64,000 nt of DNA from Scytonematopsis contorta HA4267-MV1 (GCA_019359035.1 JAHHIC010000074.1:248001-312000), one strand, 5' to 3'. Shown: positions 54,366 through 64,000, counted from the stretch's first letter. Notes: generated from the letters alone by a model not told the origin. A program made the numbers and translations.

Positions 54366-54727
54366 ATTACGATTAGAGAGCAAGATGCTCCTATTACTAT
54401 TAGGGAGCAAGATGCTCCCACTACTATTAGGGAGCAAGATGCTCCCACTACTTATCTTTTTGAAAATTGTGATGGTCTTAAATTATGGATTCTGTAAAAA
54501 GCTTTAAAAATCCCCGTAGTACGAGCATCTTGCTCGCTATCCGTAAAAAAAAGTAGTGTGAGCATCTTGCTCGCTATCCGTAAAAAAAAGTAGTGTGAGC
54601 ATCTTGCTCGCTATCCGTAAAAAAAAGTAGTGTGAGCATCTTGCTCGCCATTCGTAAAAAAAAGTAGTGCGAGCATCTTGCTCGCCATTCGTAAAAAAAA
54701 AGTAGTGCGAGCATCTTGCTCGCTATT
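54366..54727. repeat. Inverted pair of hairpin tandem arrays between GDSL and rca
   Basis: The left array has three 27-base units with GGGAGCA-AGA-TGCTCCC hairpins. The right array (54519-54727) has about six 42-43 base units built on GAGCATCTTGCTCGCTATCC plus A-runs and GTAGTG. The right units are the reverse complement of the left in their core. Each unit is itself a hairpin, and the two arrays can pair with each other. The right array ends 20 bases before the rca start. Confidence 0.88.
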
Positions 54728-54747
54728 CGCAAAAAATTTGAATTATT

Positions 54748-56127
54748 ATGTCTTACTACATTGCTCCTAGTTTCATAAATAAACTTTCCCTTCACATAAC
54801 GAAGAATTTCCTTGATATTCCTGGTGTGAGAGTACCGTTGATTTTAGGGATTCATGGTCGCAAAGGAGAAGGAAAATCTTTTCAATGTGACCTAGTTTTT
54901 GAAAGAATGGGTATCGAAGTTACCCTAATTTCTGGTGGTGAATTGGAAAGTCCCGACGCAGGAGACCCAGCACGTTTAATTCGCTTGCGTTATCGAGAAA
55001 CTGCGGAATTAATCAAAGTACGTGGAAAAATGTGCGTACTAATGATTAATGATTTAGATGCGGGTGCTGGACGTTTTGATGAAGGTACTCAATATACGGT
55101 TAATACGCAGTTGGTTAATGCCACATTAATGAATATTGCTGACAACCCAACTAACGTGCAATTACCTGGGAGCTATGATGATAACCCCTTACATCGTGTA
55201 CCAATTATTGTCACCGGGAATGATTTTTCTACACTATACGCACCATTAATTCGCGATGGTCGTATGGAAAAATTCTATTGGGAACCAGACAGGGATGATA
55301 AGGTCGGGATTGTGGGTGGAATTTTTAGTGATGATGGACTTTCAGAAAGAGAATTGACTCAGTTCGTAGATACTTTTATTCATCAATCGATTGACTTCTT
55401 TAGTGCTGTACGTTCGAGAGTTTACGATGAACAAATTCTTCGTTTCATCCACGATGTTGGAGTTGAGCATGTTTCTCAAAGAGTGGTAAATAGCCTGGAA
55501 GGAGCACCAAAATTCCCGAAACCAAATTTCAACTTAGCTCGCTTAATAGAGATAGGTAATCAAATGGTGGGAGAACAGCAGCGAGTACAGAATTCTCGTT
55601 TAGTTGAAGAGTATAACCGTGGTGCTTTACGTCATCATGCAAATTTTATTCCCCAAACTGTTGCAGAAACTCCCAATGGTTCAAATTATGTTGTGACTCC
55701 AGTGACTCCGGTGAACACAGTAACTCCAGTAACTACAGTAACTACAGAGACTCCAGTCACAACAACTTACGTGTACCAAAAAGCACTAGAGACTCCAGCC
55801 ACAACAACTTATGAGTACCAGAAAGCACCAGTAACAAGCACATATTTGAGCTTAGAAATCCAAGAAAAAATCCGTAATATTTTGTCACGGGGTTACAAAA
55901 TTGGTCTCGAGCATGTCGATGAACGACGTTTCCGAACTGGTTCTTGGACAAGTTGTCCTATCGGAGAAATTAATGGTGAGTGGGACGCAATTTCCAACTT
56001 ACAATCACGTCTGGCTGAATGTCGCGGAGAGTACGTGCGTCTAGTCGGAATTGACCCCAAAGATAAGCGACGGGTGATAGAAGCAATTATTCAACGACCC
56101 AATGGAAATGGTGATGGTAATGGTTAA
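54748..56127 (+). CDS. rca: Rubisco activase with C-terminal SSUL domain (cyanobacterial type)
   Basis: The 459-residue protein has an AAA+ domain (about 1-290) with the Walker A lysine K43 in HGRKGEGKS and Walker B region MCVLMINDLDAGAG. It also has arginine-containing RDGRMEKFYWEP and the sensor region GNDFSTLYAPLIRDG. A Thr/Val/Pro repeat linker (about 310-365: TPVTPVNTVTPVTTVTTETP) joins it to a small-subunit-like domain (about 367-455: IRNILSRGYKIGLEHVDERR), which targets activases to carboxysomes in known cases. It removes inhibitory sugar phosphates from Rubisco. It follows the hairpin array, so its expression may not depend on the rbc promoter. Confidence 0.95.
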   Translation: MSYYIAPSFINKLSLHITKNFLDIPGVRVPLILGIHGRKGEGKSFQCDLVFERMGIEVTLISGGELESPDAGDPARLIRLRYRETAELIKVRGKMCVLMINDLDAGAGRFDEGTQYTVNTQLVNATLMNIADNPTNVQLPGSYDDNPLHRVPIIVTGNDFSTLYAPLIRDGRMEKFYWEPDRDDKVGIVGGIFSDDGLSERELTQFVDTFIHQSIDFFSAVRSRVYDEQILRFIHDVGVEHVSQRVVNSLEGAPKFPKPNFNLARLIEIGNQMVGEQQRVQNSRLVEEYNRGALRHHANFIPQTVAETPNGSNYVVTPVTPVNTVTPVTTVTTETPVTTTYVYQKALETPATTTYEYQKAPVTSTYLSLEIQEKIRNILSRGYKIGLEHVDERRFRTGSWTSCPIGEINGEWDAISNLQSRLAECRGEYVRLVGIDPKDKRRVIEAIIQRPNGNGDGNG

Positions 56128-56187
56128 TTGATGATTGGGTAATTGGTGACAAGGAAAGCTGACTGTATTGTTAGTACCCAACCAAGT

Positions 56188-56336
56188 AAACCCCACCCCC
56201 AACCCCCTCCCCGTTTACGGGGAGGGGGCTACGACTTAATTAAACATGCACTCTAAAATAAAAAATCCACGATTTATTTATCCTTATTTATCGTAGCCCC
56301 CTCCCCGCGTGCGGGGAGGGGGTTGGGGGTGGGGTT
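56188..56336. repeat. Long inverted repeat with two G/C hairpins after rca
   Basis: Two 48-base arms (56188-56235 and 56289-56336) are almost perfect inverse copies. Each contains its own hairpin of CCCCCTCCCC and GGGGAGGGGG separated by GTTTAC or GCGTGC. The middle 53 bases are AT-rich. This is the same plan, hairpin within inverted repeat, as the other elements in the window. It begins 60 bases past the rca stop. Confidence 0.88.
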
Positions 56337-56419
56337 TCTTATACTGGGACGAGAAAGATGCTGGTGCTTCTGTTGTGGGTAGTGATAGGTCAAATATTTT
56401 TCATGAAATCCCCAATTAT

Positions 56420-56447
56420 GTAGAGACGCGATTAATCGCGTCTCTAC
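56420..56447. repeat. 28-bp perfect palindrome (GTAGAGACGCGATT family)
   Basis: This is identical to the 44991 copy: arms GTAGAGACGCGATT and AATCGCGTCTCTAC. Confidence 0.9.
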
Positions 56448-56951
56448 TTGTTTATGGATTTAGTTAAATTCTTCTTTGCATATCAAAAATATTGAAGAAA
56501 TTTTATTCACATAATCATTTCTTTACGTAAAAGAGAATATTTTCACATCAACTTTAAATATAAACTGAGAGTTTTCTCTAATTTACAAATTCATTTGAAT
56601 ATAGGTAACTTGATATAGGAAAGTCAGGTAACGCATCAGATTAGATATCAAGTAAGTTTGTCGTATCTACTCGACAAAGCTATAGCCCTAAAGGGAACTG
56701 CTCATAAATTTAATACACTAAGTTTTCATACCTAGTTAAACAATAAATTACAAATTTATTGTTTATATTGTGTATTATTCTTAGTGGAAAAACAAAAACT
56801 TGGGAACTATATCAAATAAAAATCTTCTCCACGGATATTACCTACGAGATAGTTGACAGCTTATCAAATAAGAGTTTTGATAGAGTTGAAACATTATTAT
56901 TTGTAAGTAAATTATTGGAACTATTAATATGTTCCAATATGGAGAAAAATT

Positions 56952-57281
56952 ATGAAATACAACAACGAATCCCCAAACAACCCAAATGAATTAACAGAAT
57001 CTAATCAAAATCTTTACAAAGCAAACAGAAAGAAAGAAAAGCAAAGAGCTACTATCAGCAAATTTTTAAAGATTTCCAGTAGTTTTTTTGCGTTGCTAGG
57101 AGGAATATTATTAGCCTCAAATACAGCAATGAGTGGATATGGCTTTATATTTTTGGCAATGAGTTCGGGTCAAATGCTTATAGCTAGTTTACAAAGTCAA
57201 GACAAAATAATGATTTTATATTCGGCTTCAGTTTTCACCTTTGTTGACTGTCTAGGAGTGTATAGATGGCTTTTGAGTTAA
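56952..57281 (+). CDS. Small two-span membrane protein, hypothetical
   Basis: The 109-residue protein has a polar, basic N-terminus (about 1-38) and two or three hydrophobic spans: ISSSFFALLGGILLASNTAM, SGYGFIFLAMSSGQMLIASL and MILYSASVFTFVDCLGVYRW. This pattern fits small conserved cyanobacterial inner-membrane proteins of unknown role. It overlaps the Coq4-like gene by 16 bases, so the two are translationally linked. No family is recognised. Confidence 0.7.
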   Translation: MKYNNESPNNPNELTESNQNLYKANRKKEKQRATISKFLKISSSFFALLGGILLASNTAMSGYGFIFLAMSSGQMLIASLQSQDKIMILYSASVFTFVDCLGVYRWLLS

Positions 57282-57796
57282 ATCTACTTTTGGAAGCGGA
57301 TATCAAAAATAAAAAGTTAAAGGATGCATATTCCCAGCTATTCGCTTCCCAATGTTTTAAAGTCCCTTTCTTAGTATGGCTATTAGAAAATCCTAATAGC
57401 CCACTAGGATTACCTGGAAAAATAACTCTTTATAATCATGATTGCCTTCACTTATTGCTTGGTCGCAATATTTCAAACCAAGATGAAGCTTTCGTGATTG
57501 GGTTTACAATGGGTAATGATTTAAAAACCCGCTGGTTTCATGTAACTATTTTTAAATTCTTTGCACGTTTTGTTTATAAATTTCCCTACCGATTTTCTCC
57601 ATTTGATATCAAAGTTTTTGATTTAGGCTTTACCTATGGTAGGAGAGTTAAAGTAAAACAAATTAATCACATTAATTTTGAAAATTACGGAAATGAAACA
57701 ATAGCCGCATTAAGAGAACACTTAGATATTAATATGGAGGAACTTCAAGTACTAGAAAACTTTGAGTCATGGTTGGCAAAAGATTTTTCTGCTTAA
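57266..57796 (+). CDS. Coq4-like protein
   Basis: This 176-residue soluble protein starts at an ATG preceded by AGGAG. It contains H58-D59-x-x-H62 and E74, exactly the HDxxH-x11-E metal-site signature of the Coq4 family, in context NHDCLHLLLGRNISNQDEAF. It continues with VIGFTMGNDLKTRWFHVTIF. Coq4 acts in ubiquinone head-group modification in eukaryotes and proteobacteria; cyanobacteria make plastoquinone instead, so the role here is open. It is coupled to a small membrane protein upstream and overlaps the stop of the convergent kinase by four bases. Confidence 0.75.
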   Translation: MAFELNLLLEADIKNKKLKDAYSQLFASQCFKVPFLVWLLENPNSPLGLPGKITLYNHDCLHLLLGRNISNQDEAFVIGFTMGNDLKTRWFHVTIFKFFARFVYKFPYRFSPFDIKVFDLGFTYGRRVKVKQINHINFENYGNETIAALREHLDINMEELQVLENFESWLAKDFSA

Positions 57797-59460
57797 CTTT
57801 CTGTATAAGCCACGGGAATATTAATTACAAATTCAGTCCCTTCTCCAAGGGTAGAATAGCAAGCTAATTTTCCATGATGTTTTTCTACTATGATTTGGTG
57901 ACTAATTGATAATCCCAGTCCTGTTCCTTTACCTACAGGTTTAGTAGTAAAAAAGGGTTCAAATAACTGAGATAAGGTATTTTCTGGAATACCTGGCCCG
58001 TTGTCAACTATACGAATTTCTACCCAGTCATCAGTTATTACATCAGTACAAATACGGATGTAACTTGGGTTAGTTTTTAATTCATCAGGAGTGCGCTGCA
58101 TATTATATTCATCCAATGCATCAATCGCATTAGAGATAATATTCATAAAAACTTGATTTAATTGACCAATGTAACATTCAATCAATGGTAAAGAGCCATA
58201 TTCTTTATATACAGAAATTTCTCCATATTCTTTTTTGGCTTTCAAGCGATGGTGCAGAATCATTAATGTACTGTCGATACCCTCATGAATATTAATGTCT
58301 TTCGCTGCTGTATTATCTAAACGGGAAAAGCTACGAAGCGAATGAACAATTTCCTGGATTCTTTCAGTTCCAACTTCCATAGATTTAAGAAGTCCAATAA
58401 AATCTTTACTCAAGAACTCCAAATCCATATCTGTTATTTGAGTTTCTATTTTATTACCGGGTTTAGGGTATTCCTCTTGGTACAATTCTATTAATTTTAG
58501 TAAATCTCCAGCGTATCCTTTAGCATGAGCAATATTACCATAAACAAAAGACACTGGGTTATTAATTTCGTGAGCAATACCAGCTACCATACTACCCAGA
58601 GAGGACATTTTTTCGATTTGAATTAATTGTACTTGAGTTTCTTGTAGCTCTTGTAATGTTTGTTGTAGTTGAATATTTTTATACTTTAATTCTTGAGTTC
58701 TATTTTCAACTCTATATTCCAATTCACGATTGGTTTGTTCTAAGTCAGCTTGAGCAATATTTCGTGCTTTTAAATATCCTTTTAGTAATCTCAAAACCAT
58801 TAGCCACGCGGGTAATAGCATCAATAAGCTTAAAATAGATGCGAAAATTGATAGTACCAAATATTGCTGATAAGATTTAACTTTATTTGTTAATTGAAGA
58901 GATATATCTAAATTTCTACTAGCAACTCCTAGAGCATAATTTTCTTTTTGTTGTTTATACTCTTGGCTTGATAAAAGTTTGAGTGCAGCTTCTTTTTGGG
59001 AATTTCTTACTAAAATAAAAGATAAGTTTTCGATTTCTACTAGACGTTTGTTTGCTGCATCAGTTTTTTTCGCATCTTCTGTTTTATATGCTTGAGGAGC
59101 AAGTGCAATAGATTCTTTAATTGCTGCATCTAGCTGAGGTTCAAATCTACGATATCTTTCCTCCCAAATTACATTTCCAGTAGCAGCATTCATACTTGCT
59201 GACATTGTTAGTACTTCGTCAAAATAAGTTATTTGGTCACTCAAGTGTTGCAGCCGTAGTTCTTGGGTAATGATACCATTAAAATTATGGTAAGCTTGCC
59301 AAGTAATCCAACCTTGAGGCAAAAATAGCAGAAAAGTTAGTACAACAGTTGCACTTACAAGTTTAGATGGACGAAATGAAATTTGGTAATGCAAGCGTTT
59401 TAACCAATGAGATATTCCTTTTTTGCACTTAATTTTGTAATGAGTAAATGGCAATGTCAT
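57793..59460 (-). CDS. Membrane sensor histidine kinase
   Basis: The 555-residue protein has a first span at about 35-55 (VSATVVLTFLLFLPQGWITW) and a roughly 140-residue extracytoplasmic helical sensor (LRLQHLSDQITYFDEVLTMS). A second span follows at about 202-222 (LSIFASILSLLMLLPAWLMV), then a coiled coil with parallel heptads, the phospho-acceptor H297 in IAHEINNPVSF, and an ATPase domain with NQVFMNIISNAIDAL, DNGPGIP and GKGTGLGLSIS. The catalytic half closely matches the GAF/PAS kinase at 10105 (both have GIDSTLMIL). No regulator gene is adjacent. Signal unknown. Confidence 0.93.
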   Translation of the reverse strand: MTLPFTHYKIKCKKGISHWLKRLHYQISFRPSKLVSATVVLTFLLFLPQGWITWQAYHNFNGIITQELRLQHLSDQITYFDEVLTMSASMNAATGNVIWEERYRRFEPQLDAAIKESIALAPQAYKTEDAKKTDAANKRLVEIENLSFILVRNSQKEAALKLLSSQEYKQQKENYALGVASRNLDISLQLTNKVKSYQQYLVLSIFASILSLLMLLPAWLMVLRLLKGYLKARNIAQADLEQTNRELEYRVENRTQELKYKNIQLQQTLQELQETQVQLIQIEKMSSLGSMVAGIAHEINNPVSFVYGNIAHAKGYAGDLLKLIELYQEEYPKPGNKIETQITDMDLEFLSKDFIGLLKSMEVGTERIQEIVHSLRSFSRLDNTAAKDINIHEGIDSTLMILHHRLKAKKEYGEISVYKEYGSLPLIECYIGQLNQVFMNIISNAIDALDEYNMQRTPDELKTNPSYIRICTDVITDDWVEIRIVDNGPGIPENTLSQLFEPFFTTKPVGKGTGLGLSISHQIIVEKHHGKLACYSTLGEGTEFVINIPVAYTES

Positions 59461-60027
59461 ACTTAGTAATATTCAAATATTGATTATCGATATAAACATA
59501 ATCAATCAACGTTAATCTAATAAATATTACAAATAAAAGGTTGAAAATACTGGATTTATAACTAATTTTCTGCGATTAAAGAGTATTTTCTCGTATATTC
59601 CCGCTCCGGAAGAGTTAGACCTATAAATGTATGAGTTGTATGAAATTTTTGTTAAGTAATTGCAATTATTAGGATTTTTTACAGTAATTTTACATAGACA
59701 AAATAAAAAAAAGAAAAAGTGAAGGAACAAAAAGTCGCTTTTGATATTTTCAATAATGCATCTAAATTATGTTAAAAATTAAAATTTCTGTTATCCCACA
59801 ATACATTAGCTAATTTGAACCCTGCACTAATTGTTACAAATCACAGACCATTGCCCAATTCCCGATTCCCGATTCCCGATTCCCGATTCCCGATTCCCGA
59901 TTCTCCATTCCCCACCCTCCGGACTTTAAGGAAAAATAGCAGAATTTATGGTTTAATTTATAAAATGAGTCTTAATTTTTGAATAGAAAGATTAATAATC
60001 GTATAGTTCTATTTCTGGAAAAAAGTA
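59461..60027. other. 567-bp divergent spacer with a heptanucleotide repeat
   Basis: About six copies of CGATTCC (59862-59901) form a short tandem repeat of the class known from heterocystous cyanobacteria. The rest is AT-rich divergent promoter space for the kinase and deoC. No gene is seen. Confidence 0.6.
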
Positions 60028-60708
60028 ATGGCAGCAGACTATCCAGATATCGATATTGCTCCATATATCGACCATACCCTGCTTGTGCCCACCGCAACCC
60101 CAGATATGGTAGACCAATGGTGTGAAGAAGCGGACAAGTTCCACTTCGCGACTGTTTGTATTTACCCAGCTTACGTCCGTCGTGCTGTGGAACTGTTACA
60201 CAACAAAAAGCCTAAAGTTTGTACTGTGATAGGCTTCCCGACTGGAGCTACAACTAGTCCAGTTAAGCTTTACGAAGCACTAGAGGCTGCAGAAAACGGA
60301 GCAACAGAGTTAGACGTGGTTATCAACTTAGGTTTATTAAGGGCTGGTAAAACCGAGGAAGTACACCGCGAAATTGCGGAAATTTGCGAATCTACTGGGC
60401 AATTGGTTAAAGTAATTTTGGAGACTACTCTGCTAACCGATACTGAGAAGCAGTTAGCGGCAGAAATAGCGATGGATGCTGGTGCGACATTTCTGAAAAC
60501 TAGTACAGGCTGGAATGGAGGTGCTACGGTAGAAGATATACGCCTTTTGAAAGAAATCGCACGGGATAGAGTACAGATTAAAGCCTCAGGAGGTATTCGC
60601 ACCCCCGAACAAGCTTTAGACTTAATAGTGGCGGGTGCTACTAGGCTAGGTACTTCTCGTAGCGTCGAGTTAATCCGTCTGCGCGAAACCCTTAAAAAAG
60701 ATGGTTAG
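60028..60708 (+). CDS. deoC: Deoxyribose-phosphate aldolase
   Basis: The 226-residue TIM barrel has the DeoC motifs: [58 protein letters not shown] and [14 protein letters not shown]. The Schiff-base K157 is in FLKTSTGW and the second lysine K185 in [10 protein letters not shown]. It cleaves deoxyribose 5-phosphate to glyceraldehyde 3-phosphate and acetaldehyde. It is followed after 48 bases by recO; this deoC-recO order is common in cyanobacteria. Confidence 0.97.
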   Translation: MAADYPDIDIAPYIDHTLLVPTATPDMVDQWCEEADKFHFATVCIYPAYVRRAVELLHNKKPKVCTVIGFPTGATTSPVKLYEALEAAENGATELDVVINLGLLRAGKTEEVHREIAEICESTGQLVKVILETTLLTDTEKQLAAEIAMDAGATFLKTSTGWNGGATVEDIRLLKEIARDRVQIKASGGIRTPEQALDLIVAGATRLGTSRSVELIRLRETLKKDG

Positions 60709-60756
60709 TCAATGCGTATTTTTACTATTGGCTACCACTTATCGACTAAGTAACTA

Positions 60757-61746
60757 ATGAGTAGAACTTACAAAGCAACTGGTATTAATCTTAAAGGTCA
60801 GGCGTTTGGCGAATACGATAGACTTGTGACTGTTTTGACACGAGAGTTCGGTTTGATTCGCGCTATTGCCCCTGGAGCACGCAAGCACAACTCTAGTCTT
60901 GGTGGACGGAGTGCTATGTTTGTCGTCAACGATTTATTGATTGCTAATGGGCGGTCATTAGATAAAATTACTCAAGCTCAGACTGTAAAGACTTATCCAG
61001 GTTTGTCTAAAGATTTAGGAAAATTAGCTGCAAGTCAGTACATAGCGGAAATTTCATTGTTTCAGGCTTTGAGCGAGCAACCTCAAGAAGAACTTTTTGA
61101 GTTACTCAATGAACATCTAAAACGTTTGGAAGAGTTACCGACGAAGGAAACGAATGCCGTTTTGGCTTGTTTATGCCACGCAATATTTCACCTGTTAGCT
61201 TTAGCTGGACTAACCCCACAAGTACAGTTTTGTTGTTTGACTCAGCGTCCCTTAGTTCCAAATTTTAACGACCCCGATTTTAAAGTGGGTTTTAGCATCA
61301 ACGCGGGTGGAACAATTAATTTAACAGAGTGGGCAAAGCTTCGCAAAAACTGGGAAAAACAAAGAATGGAAGAAATGGGAATTATTGGAGAGCAAAAAAT
61401 ACCTCCGAGCTCATCATCTCAGTCATCCGGTTCACTATTTAACTCTCCAACGGTGGTGAAAGAAAAACTTTCCCAATATAGGACAGACTATGAAACAGAT
61501 TATGAAACGGACTATGAAACAATTGTGCATCGAGAAGAATTGCCAATAATTACTTCTCGTTTGAATGCGAACGAACTTGCTATATTCCAACAGTTATTAC
61601 AACCAGACGTAATGCAAATTGATAGTCTCAAAGATTATGGTTGGCTAACTGTTGAGCAAATTTTGCGACAGTATACTCAGTATCATTTTGGTCATTCTAT
61701 TCGCTCTGCTGCCCTTATCGATTCTTATTTTTCTGCTAACTTATGA
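60757..61746 (+). CDS. recO: DNA repair protein RecO
   Basis: The 329-residue protein has an N-terminal OB fold ([40 protein letters not shown]) and a helical core ([20 protein letters not shown]). The CCLTQRP segment recalls the zinc region, though only part of the Cys set is visible. Residues about 241-252 contain [13 protein letters not shown], a 12-base repeat expanded in frame near 61485-61520. RecO loads RecA onto SSB-coated DNA with RecR. It overlaps the next gene by ATGA. Confidence 0.93.
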   Translation: MSRTYKATGINLKGQAFGEYDRLVTVLTREFGLIRAIAPGARKHNSSLGGRSAMFVVNDLLIANGRSLDKITQAQTVKTYPGLSKDLGKLAASQYIAEISLFQALSEQPQEELFELLNEHLKRLEELPTKETNAVLACLCHAIFHLLALAGLTPQVQFCCLTQRPLVPNFNDPDFKVGFSINAGGTINLTEWAKLRKNWEKQRMEEMGIIGEQKIPPSSSSQSSGSLFNSPTVVKEKLSQYRTDYETDYETDYETIVHREELPIITSRLNANELAIFQQLLQPDVMQIDSLKDYGWLTVEQILRQYTQYHFGHSIRSAALIDSYFSANL

Positions 61747-63467
61747 TGCAACCATCTGAACTAGATAGAACATTTCTATCGCCCTCACCAACCAACCTGA
61801 GAAAAGACAATAAAACCTCTGGTTCTGGTACTAACAATCACCTGAGCCTAGTTCCGAAAACTAATAAAAGCGATATTAATAACAACTATATTAATAAGAG
61901 TGAAAATCATGGGTCAGAAATGTCTGGCAAAGATATTTCTGATAAAGATATTTCTGAATCTGGATTAAGCTCAACACCAGATACAGCAAAACCTGACATT
62001 TCAATAGATATTTCAAAAATAGATTTATCAGATGAAAGCAAAAGTCAAACCATTTTTTCTGCATCAGTAAAAAATAGTGAGGTAAATCATAAAAATAACC
62101 ATAATAACGTCATTGATTTACCCTTATTAAACGGTACATCAGATAAAAGTATCGACAAAAATAACGAAGTAAGCAACATTCAGATTCAAGACCAAGGATT
62201 TTTACCAGTCTTAAAAAATCCGAACTTTTTAGCACTTTGGAGCGGCCAAGTTTTCTGTCAACTAGCAGATAAAGTCTATCTGGTGCTAATGATAGCCCTA
62301 ATTAACACTCAATTCCAAAGCGGTGACCAAACAATAAGTGGTTGGGTGTCGGCATTGATGATGACCTTCACCATTCCTGCAGTGTTATTTGGCTCCGTTG
62401 CAGGTGCTTTTGTTGACCGTTGGTCGAAAAAAGCGGTATTAGTAGGGACAAATATCTGGCGAGGTATTTTAGTTCTAGCAATTCCACCGTTATTATGGTT
62501 AACGCATGATTGGCAATCCTTATATGGATTACCCATAGGTTTCGTAATTATTTTGGCAGTAACTTTTTTAGTTTCGACCTTGACGCAGTTTTTTGCACCA
62601 GCCGAACAAGCAGTTATTCCCCTAGTAGTCAAGCCACAGAACTTACTTTCAGCAAACTCGCTTTACACGACCACAATGATGGCATCAGTCATTATTGGCT
62701 TTGCAGTTGGGGAACCACTCTTAGCTGCTGCGGATAAAATTTGGATGCAACTTGGAGGTAGCTCTGGTTTGGGAAAAGAGATTATTGTTGGTGGTAGCTA
62801 TGCTATTGCCGGGATAATACTACTTTTGCTGCAAACAAACGAAAAACCCCGTGCATCACAAGAAACAGAAGAACCACATATTTTAGCTGACTTACGTGAT
62901 GGCTTAAAATATCTAGGAGAAAACAAGCGTATTCGTAACGCGATTATTCAACTGATAATATTATTTTCTGTCTTTGCTGCGTTAACAGTTCTTGCAGTCA
63001 GATTAGCAGAAATCATTCCTAATATCAAACCAGAGCAATTTGGCTTTTTATTAGCCGCTGGAGGAGTTGGTATTGCGATAGGCGCAACACTTCTGGGACA
63101 ATTCGGACAACGCTTTTCTTATGCACAACTTAGTCTTTTTGGTTGTGTGGGAATGGCAGCATCATTAGTTGGATTATCGTTATTTACTGAGAAATTATTC
63201 ATAGTACTGACATGTTTAACAATGTTGGGAGTGTTCGGAGCATTAGTGGGAATCCCCATGCAAACCTCCATCCAAACTGAAACCCCTCCATCCATGCGTG
63301 GTAAAGTTTTTGGTCTACAAAATAATGTAATCAACATTGCTCTTTCTTTACCCCTAGCATTAGCAGGTGTAGCAGAAACATTTATTGGTTTACAGACAGA
63401 ATTTTTAATATTAGCAGCCATAGTTTTTTCTGGTTGTATACTAACCTGGTACAAATCCTCAGATTAG
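61743..63467 (+). CDS. Major facilitator superfamily transporter with polar N-terminal extension
   Basis: The 574-residue protein has a first 150 residues that are hydrophilic, Ser/Asp/Asn-rich and low-complexity ([17 protein letters not shown]). Twelve spans follow from about 158 ([20 protein letters not shown]). The MFS motif A-type loop is [20 protein letters not shown], and [16 protein letters not shown]-like [20 protein letters not shown] is typical of this cyanobacterial subgroup. Substrate unknown. The start overlaps recO by four bases, indicating co-translation. The disordered N-terminus may have grown by repeat expansion. Confidence 0.88.
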   Translation: MMQPSELDRTFLSPSPTNLRKDNKTSGSGTNNHLSLVPKTNKSDINNNYINKSENHGSEMSGKDISDKDISESGLSSTPDTAKPDISIDISKIDLSDESKSQTIFSASVKNSEVNHKNNHNNVIDLPLLNGTSDKSIDKNNEVSNIQIQDQGFLPVLKNPNFLALWSGQVFCQLADKVYLVLMIALINTQFQSGDQTISGWVSALMMTFTIPAVLFGSVAGAFVDRWSKKAVLVGTNIWRGILVLAIPPLLWLTHDWQSLYGLPIGFVIILAVTFLVSTLTQFFAPAEQAVIPLVVKPQNLLSANSLYTTTMMASVIIGFAVGEPLLAAADKIWMQLGGSSGLGKEIIVGGSYAIAGIILLLLQTNEKPRASQETEEPHILADLRDGLKYLGENKRIRNAIIQLIILFSVFAALTVLAVRLAEIIPNIKPEQFGFLLAAGGVGIAIGATLLGQFGQRFSYAQLSLFGCVGMAASLVGLSLFTEKLFIVLTCLTMLGVFGALVGIPMQTSIQTETPPSMRGKVFGLQNNVINIALSLPLALAGVAETFIGLQTEFLILAAIVFSGCILTWYKSSD

Positions 63468-64000
63468 ATAAGAAAATACATTTTCTGGTTTAGTAATCAT
63501 CACCAATAATTGTTTATACCTACCTCACCGATAAATTTTAATTAACCATCAGCAATTAGCTAAATGGTTACTCATCATCTGAACATAATCTCTGTTTTAC
63601 CGTTCGCGTCAGCTTTCGTGGTAAACTTGATTGAGTAGGAACTGAGAGTGGCAAAGTTGCTAGCAATCGGTTACCTGCTTGCATAGGTAAACGTATATTT
63701 CCTTACATGACTAATTAACAAATTAAGTATGTAAAGTAACATCTATTTGCAAACCGGATTCAGCTTTTATAAATATAGACTTTAATTTGTTATATTAATA
63801 AATGTAAATTTTTTATGTTTGTAGTGAATAATAGCAGTATTTTATGGGAGATAAAAAGGTGAGGTAAAAGTATTGTCAAATTTTGCACTTTTAATCAACA
63901 ATTAATTACTCACAACAAAACAACATACAAATAATATAAATAGAGGGAAAAAAGCTGCTATTCTTAAACCTCTTTGCTAATAGCTAAACCAAGAATGCGT
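63468..64000. other. Terminal 533-bp spacer, nothing recognised
   Basis: The spacer is AT-rich. It contains CAGCAATTAGCTAA-type short repeats and a possible 24-codon frame at 63564-63638 (hydrophobic, no ribosome-binding site), which is not supported as a gene. The next gene lies beyond the window. Confidence 0.5.

Larger units (their letters stand above)
56128..56951. other. 824-bp spacer downstream of rca
   Basis: The spacer contains the G/C-rich double hairpin (56188-56336) and the 28-bp palindrome at 56420-56447, then 500 bases of AT-rich sequence. A 76-codon frame at 56759-56989 has no start context and ends in the next gene, so it is not supported. Confidence 0.6.

Noticed and set aside
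54574-54795. Minus-strand 73-codon frame across the array before rca
   Set aside because: It is made of the hairpin array and antisense to the rca start.
56759-56989. 76-codon frame before the small membrane protein
   Set aside because: It starts without a ribosome-binding site and runs into the better supported gene at 56952.
63564-63638. Hydrophobic 24-codon frame that might be a photosystem or cytochrome b6f microprotein
   Set aside because: It matches none of PetG, PetM, PetN or PsaM as I know them, and it lacks a ribosome-binding site.
1-64000. Insertion sequences or a transposase able to move the repeat elements
   Set aside because: I found no intact or clearly broken transposase in any frame, so the mobility of the elements remains an inference.

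Overview
The window is chromosomal DNA from a cyanobacterium, most likely a filamentous nostocalean (Rivularia/Calothrix-like; genus is a guess). The evidence is the rbcL-rbcX-rbcS operon followed by an activase-like gene with a small-subunit-like tail, XisH/XisI, DUF1822 and DUF4351 proteins, a TIGR02921-type PEP-CTERM membrane protein, AT-rich spacers, and a heavy load of heptanucleotide tandem repeats and dispersed palindromes typical of that group.

Layout. 1-10 kb is an accessory patch: the 3' end of a type I restriction R subunit, a large nested-palindrome repeat, tRNA-Arg(CCG), an M23 peptidase, a toxin-antitoxin pair, trmFO, several small unknown genes, a DUF1835 protein, XisH/XisI and a truncated gene. 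10-18 kb has a GAF/PAS histidine kinase, a cytochrome P450 with a divergence-free unknown neighbour, a 1.15 kb AT-rich spacer and the TIGR02921-type protein. 18.9-27.9 kb is a three-gene minus-strand block: a 1937-residue CHAT protease / STAND ATPase / 21-blade WD40 protein, a sigma-like helix-turn-helix protein and a DUF1822 protein. This looks like a signalling, cell-death or conflict module. 28.4-31.1 kb is a TetR-controlled detoxification operon (thioesterase and two glutathione transferases) with two visible operator palindromes. 31.5-36.9 kb encodes an efflux adaptor, a MacB-type permease, a TolC-type channel and an OmpA-like protein, with no ATPase gene. 36.9-41.4 kb is a complete PQQ biosynthesis operon in the order pqqA - PQQ sugar dehydrogenase - pqqB - pqqC - pqqD - pqqE, including an unusually long PqqA precursor. 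41.4-50.5 kb holds prmA, serA, a second adaptor/permease pair, panB and a periplasmic propeller protein. 50.5-56.3 kb is the Rubisco region. 56.9-64 kb holds a Coq4-like gene, a second histidine kinase, and deoC-recO-MFS.

The most unusual layer is the repeats. Four copies of one element (about 0.24-0.63 kb) share terminal inverted repeats, an inner spacer and nested palindromes. Their arms change sequence while keeping base-pairing, and in some copies the arms have grown into long tandem arrays. A second family with different arms has the same plan. These and other dispersed repeats abut genes so tightly that they supply stop codons or C-terminal codons to several of them (serA, P450, the CHAT-WD40 gene, rbcX, a DUF2283 gene, a small unknown gene). 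No transposase is visible in the window, so mobility in trans is an inference.
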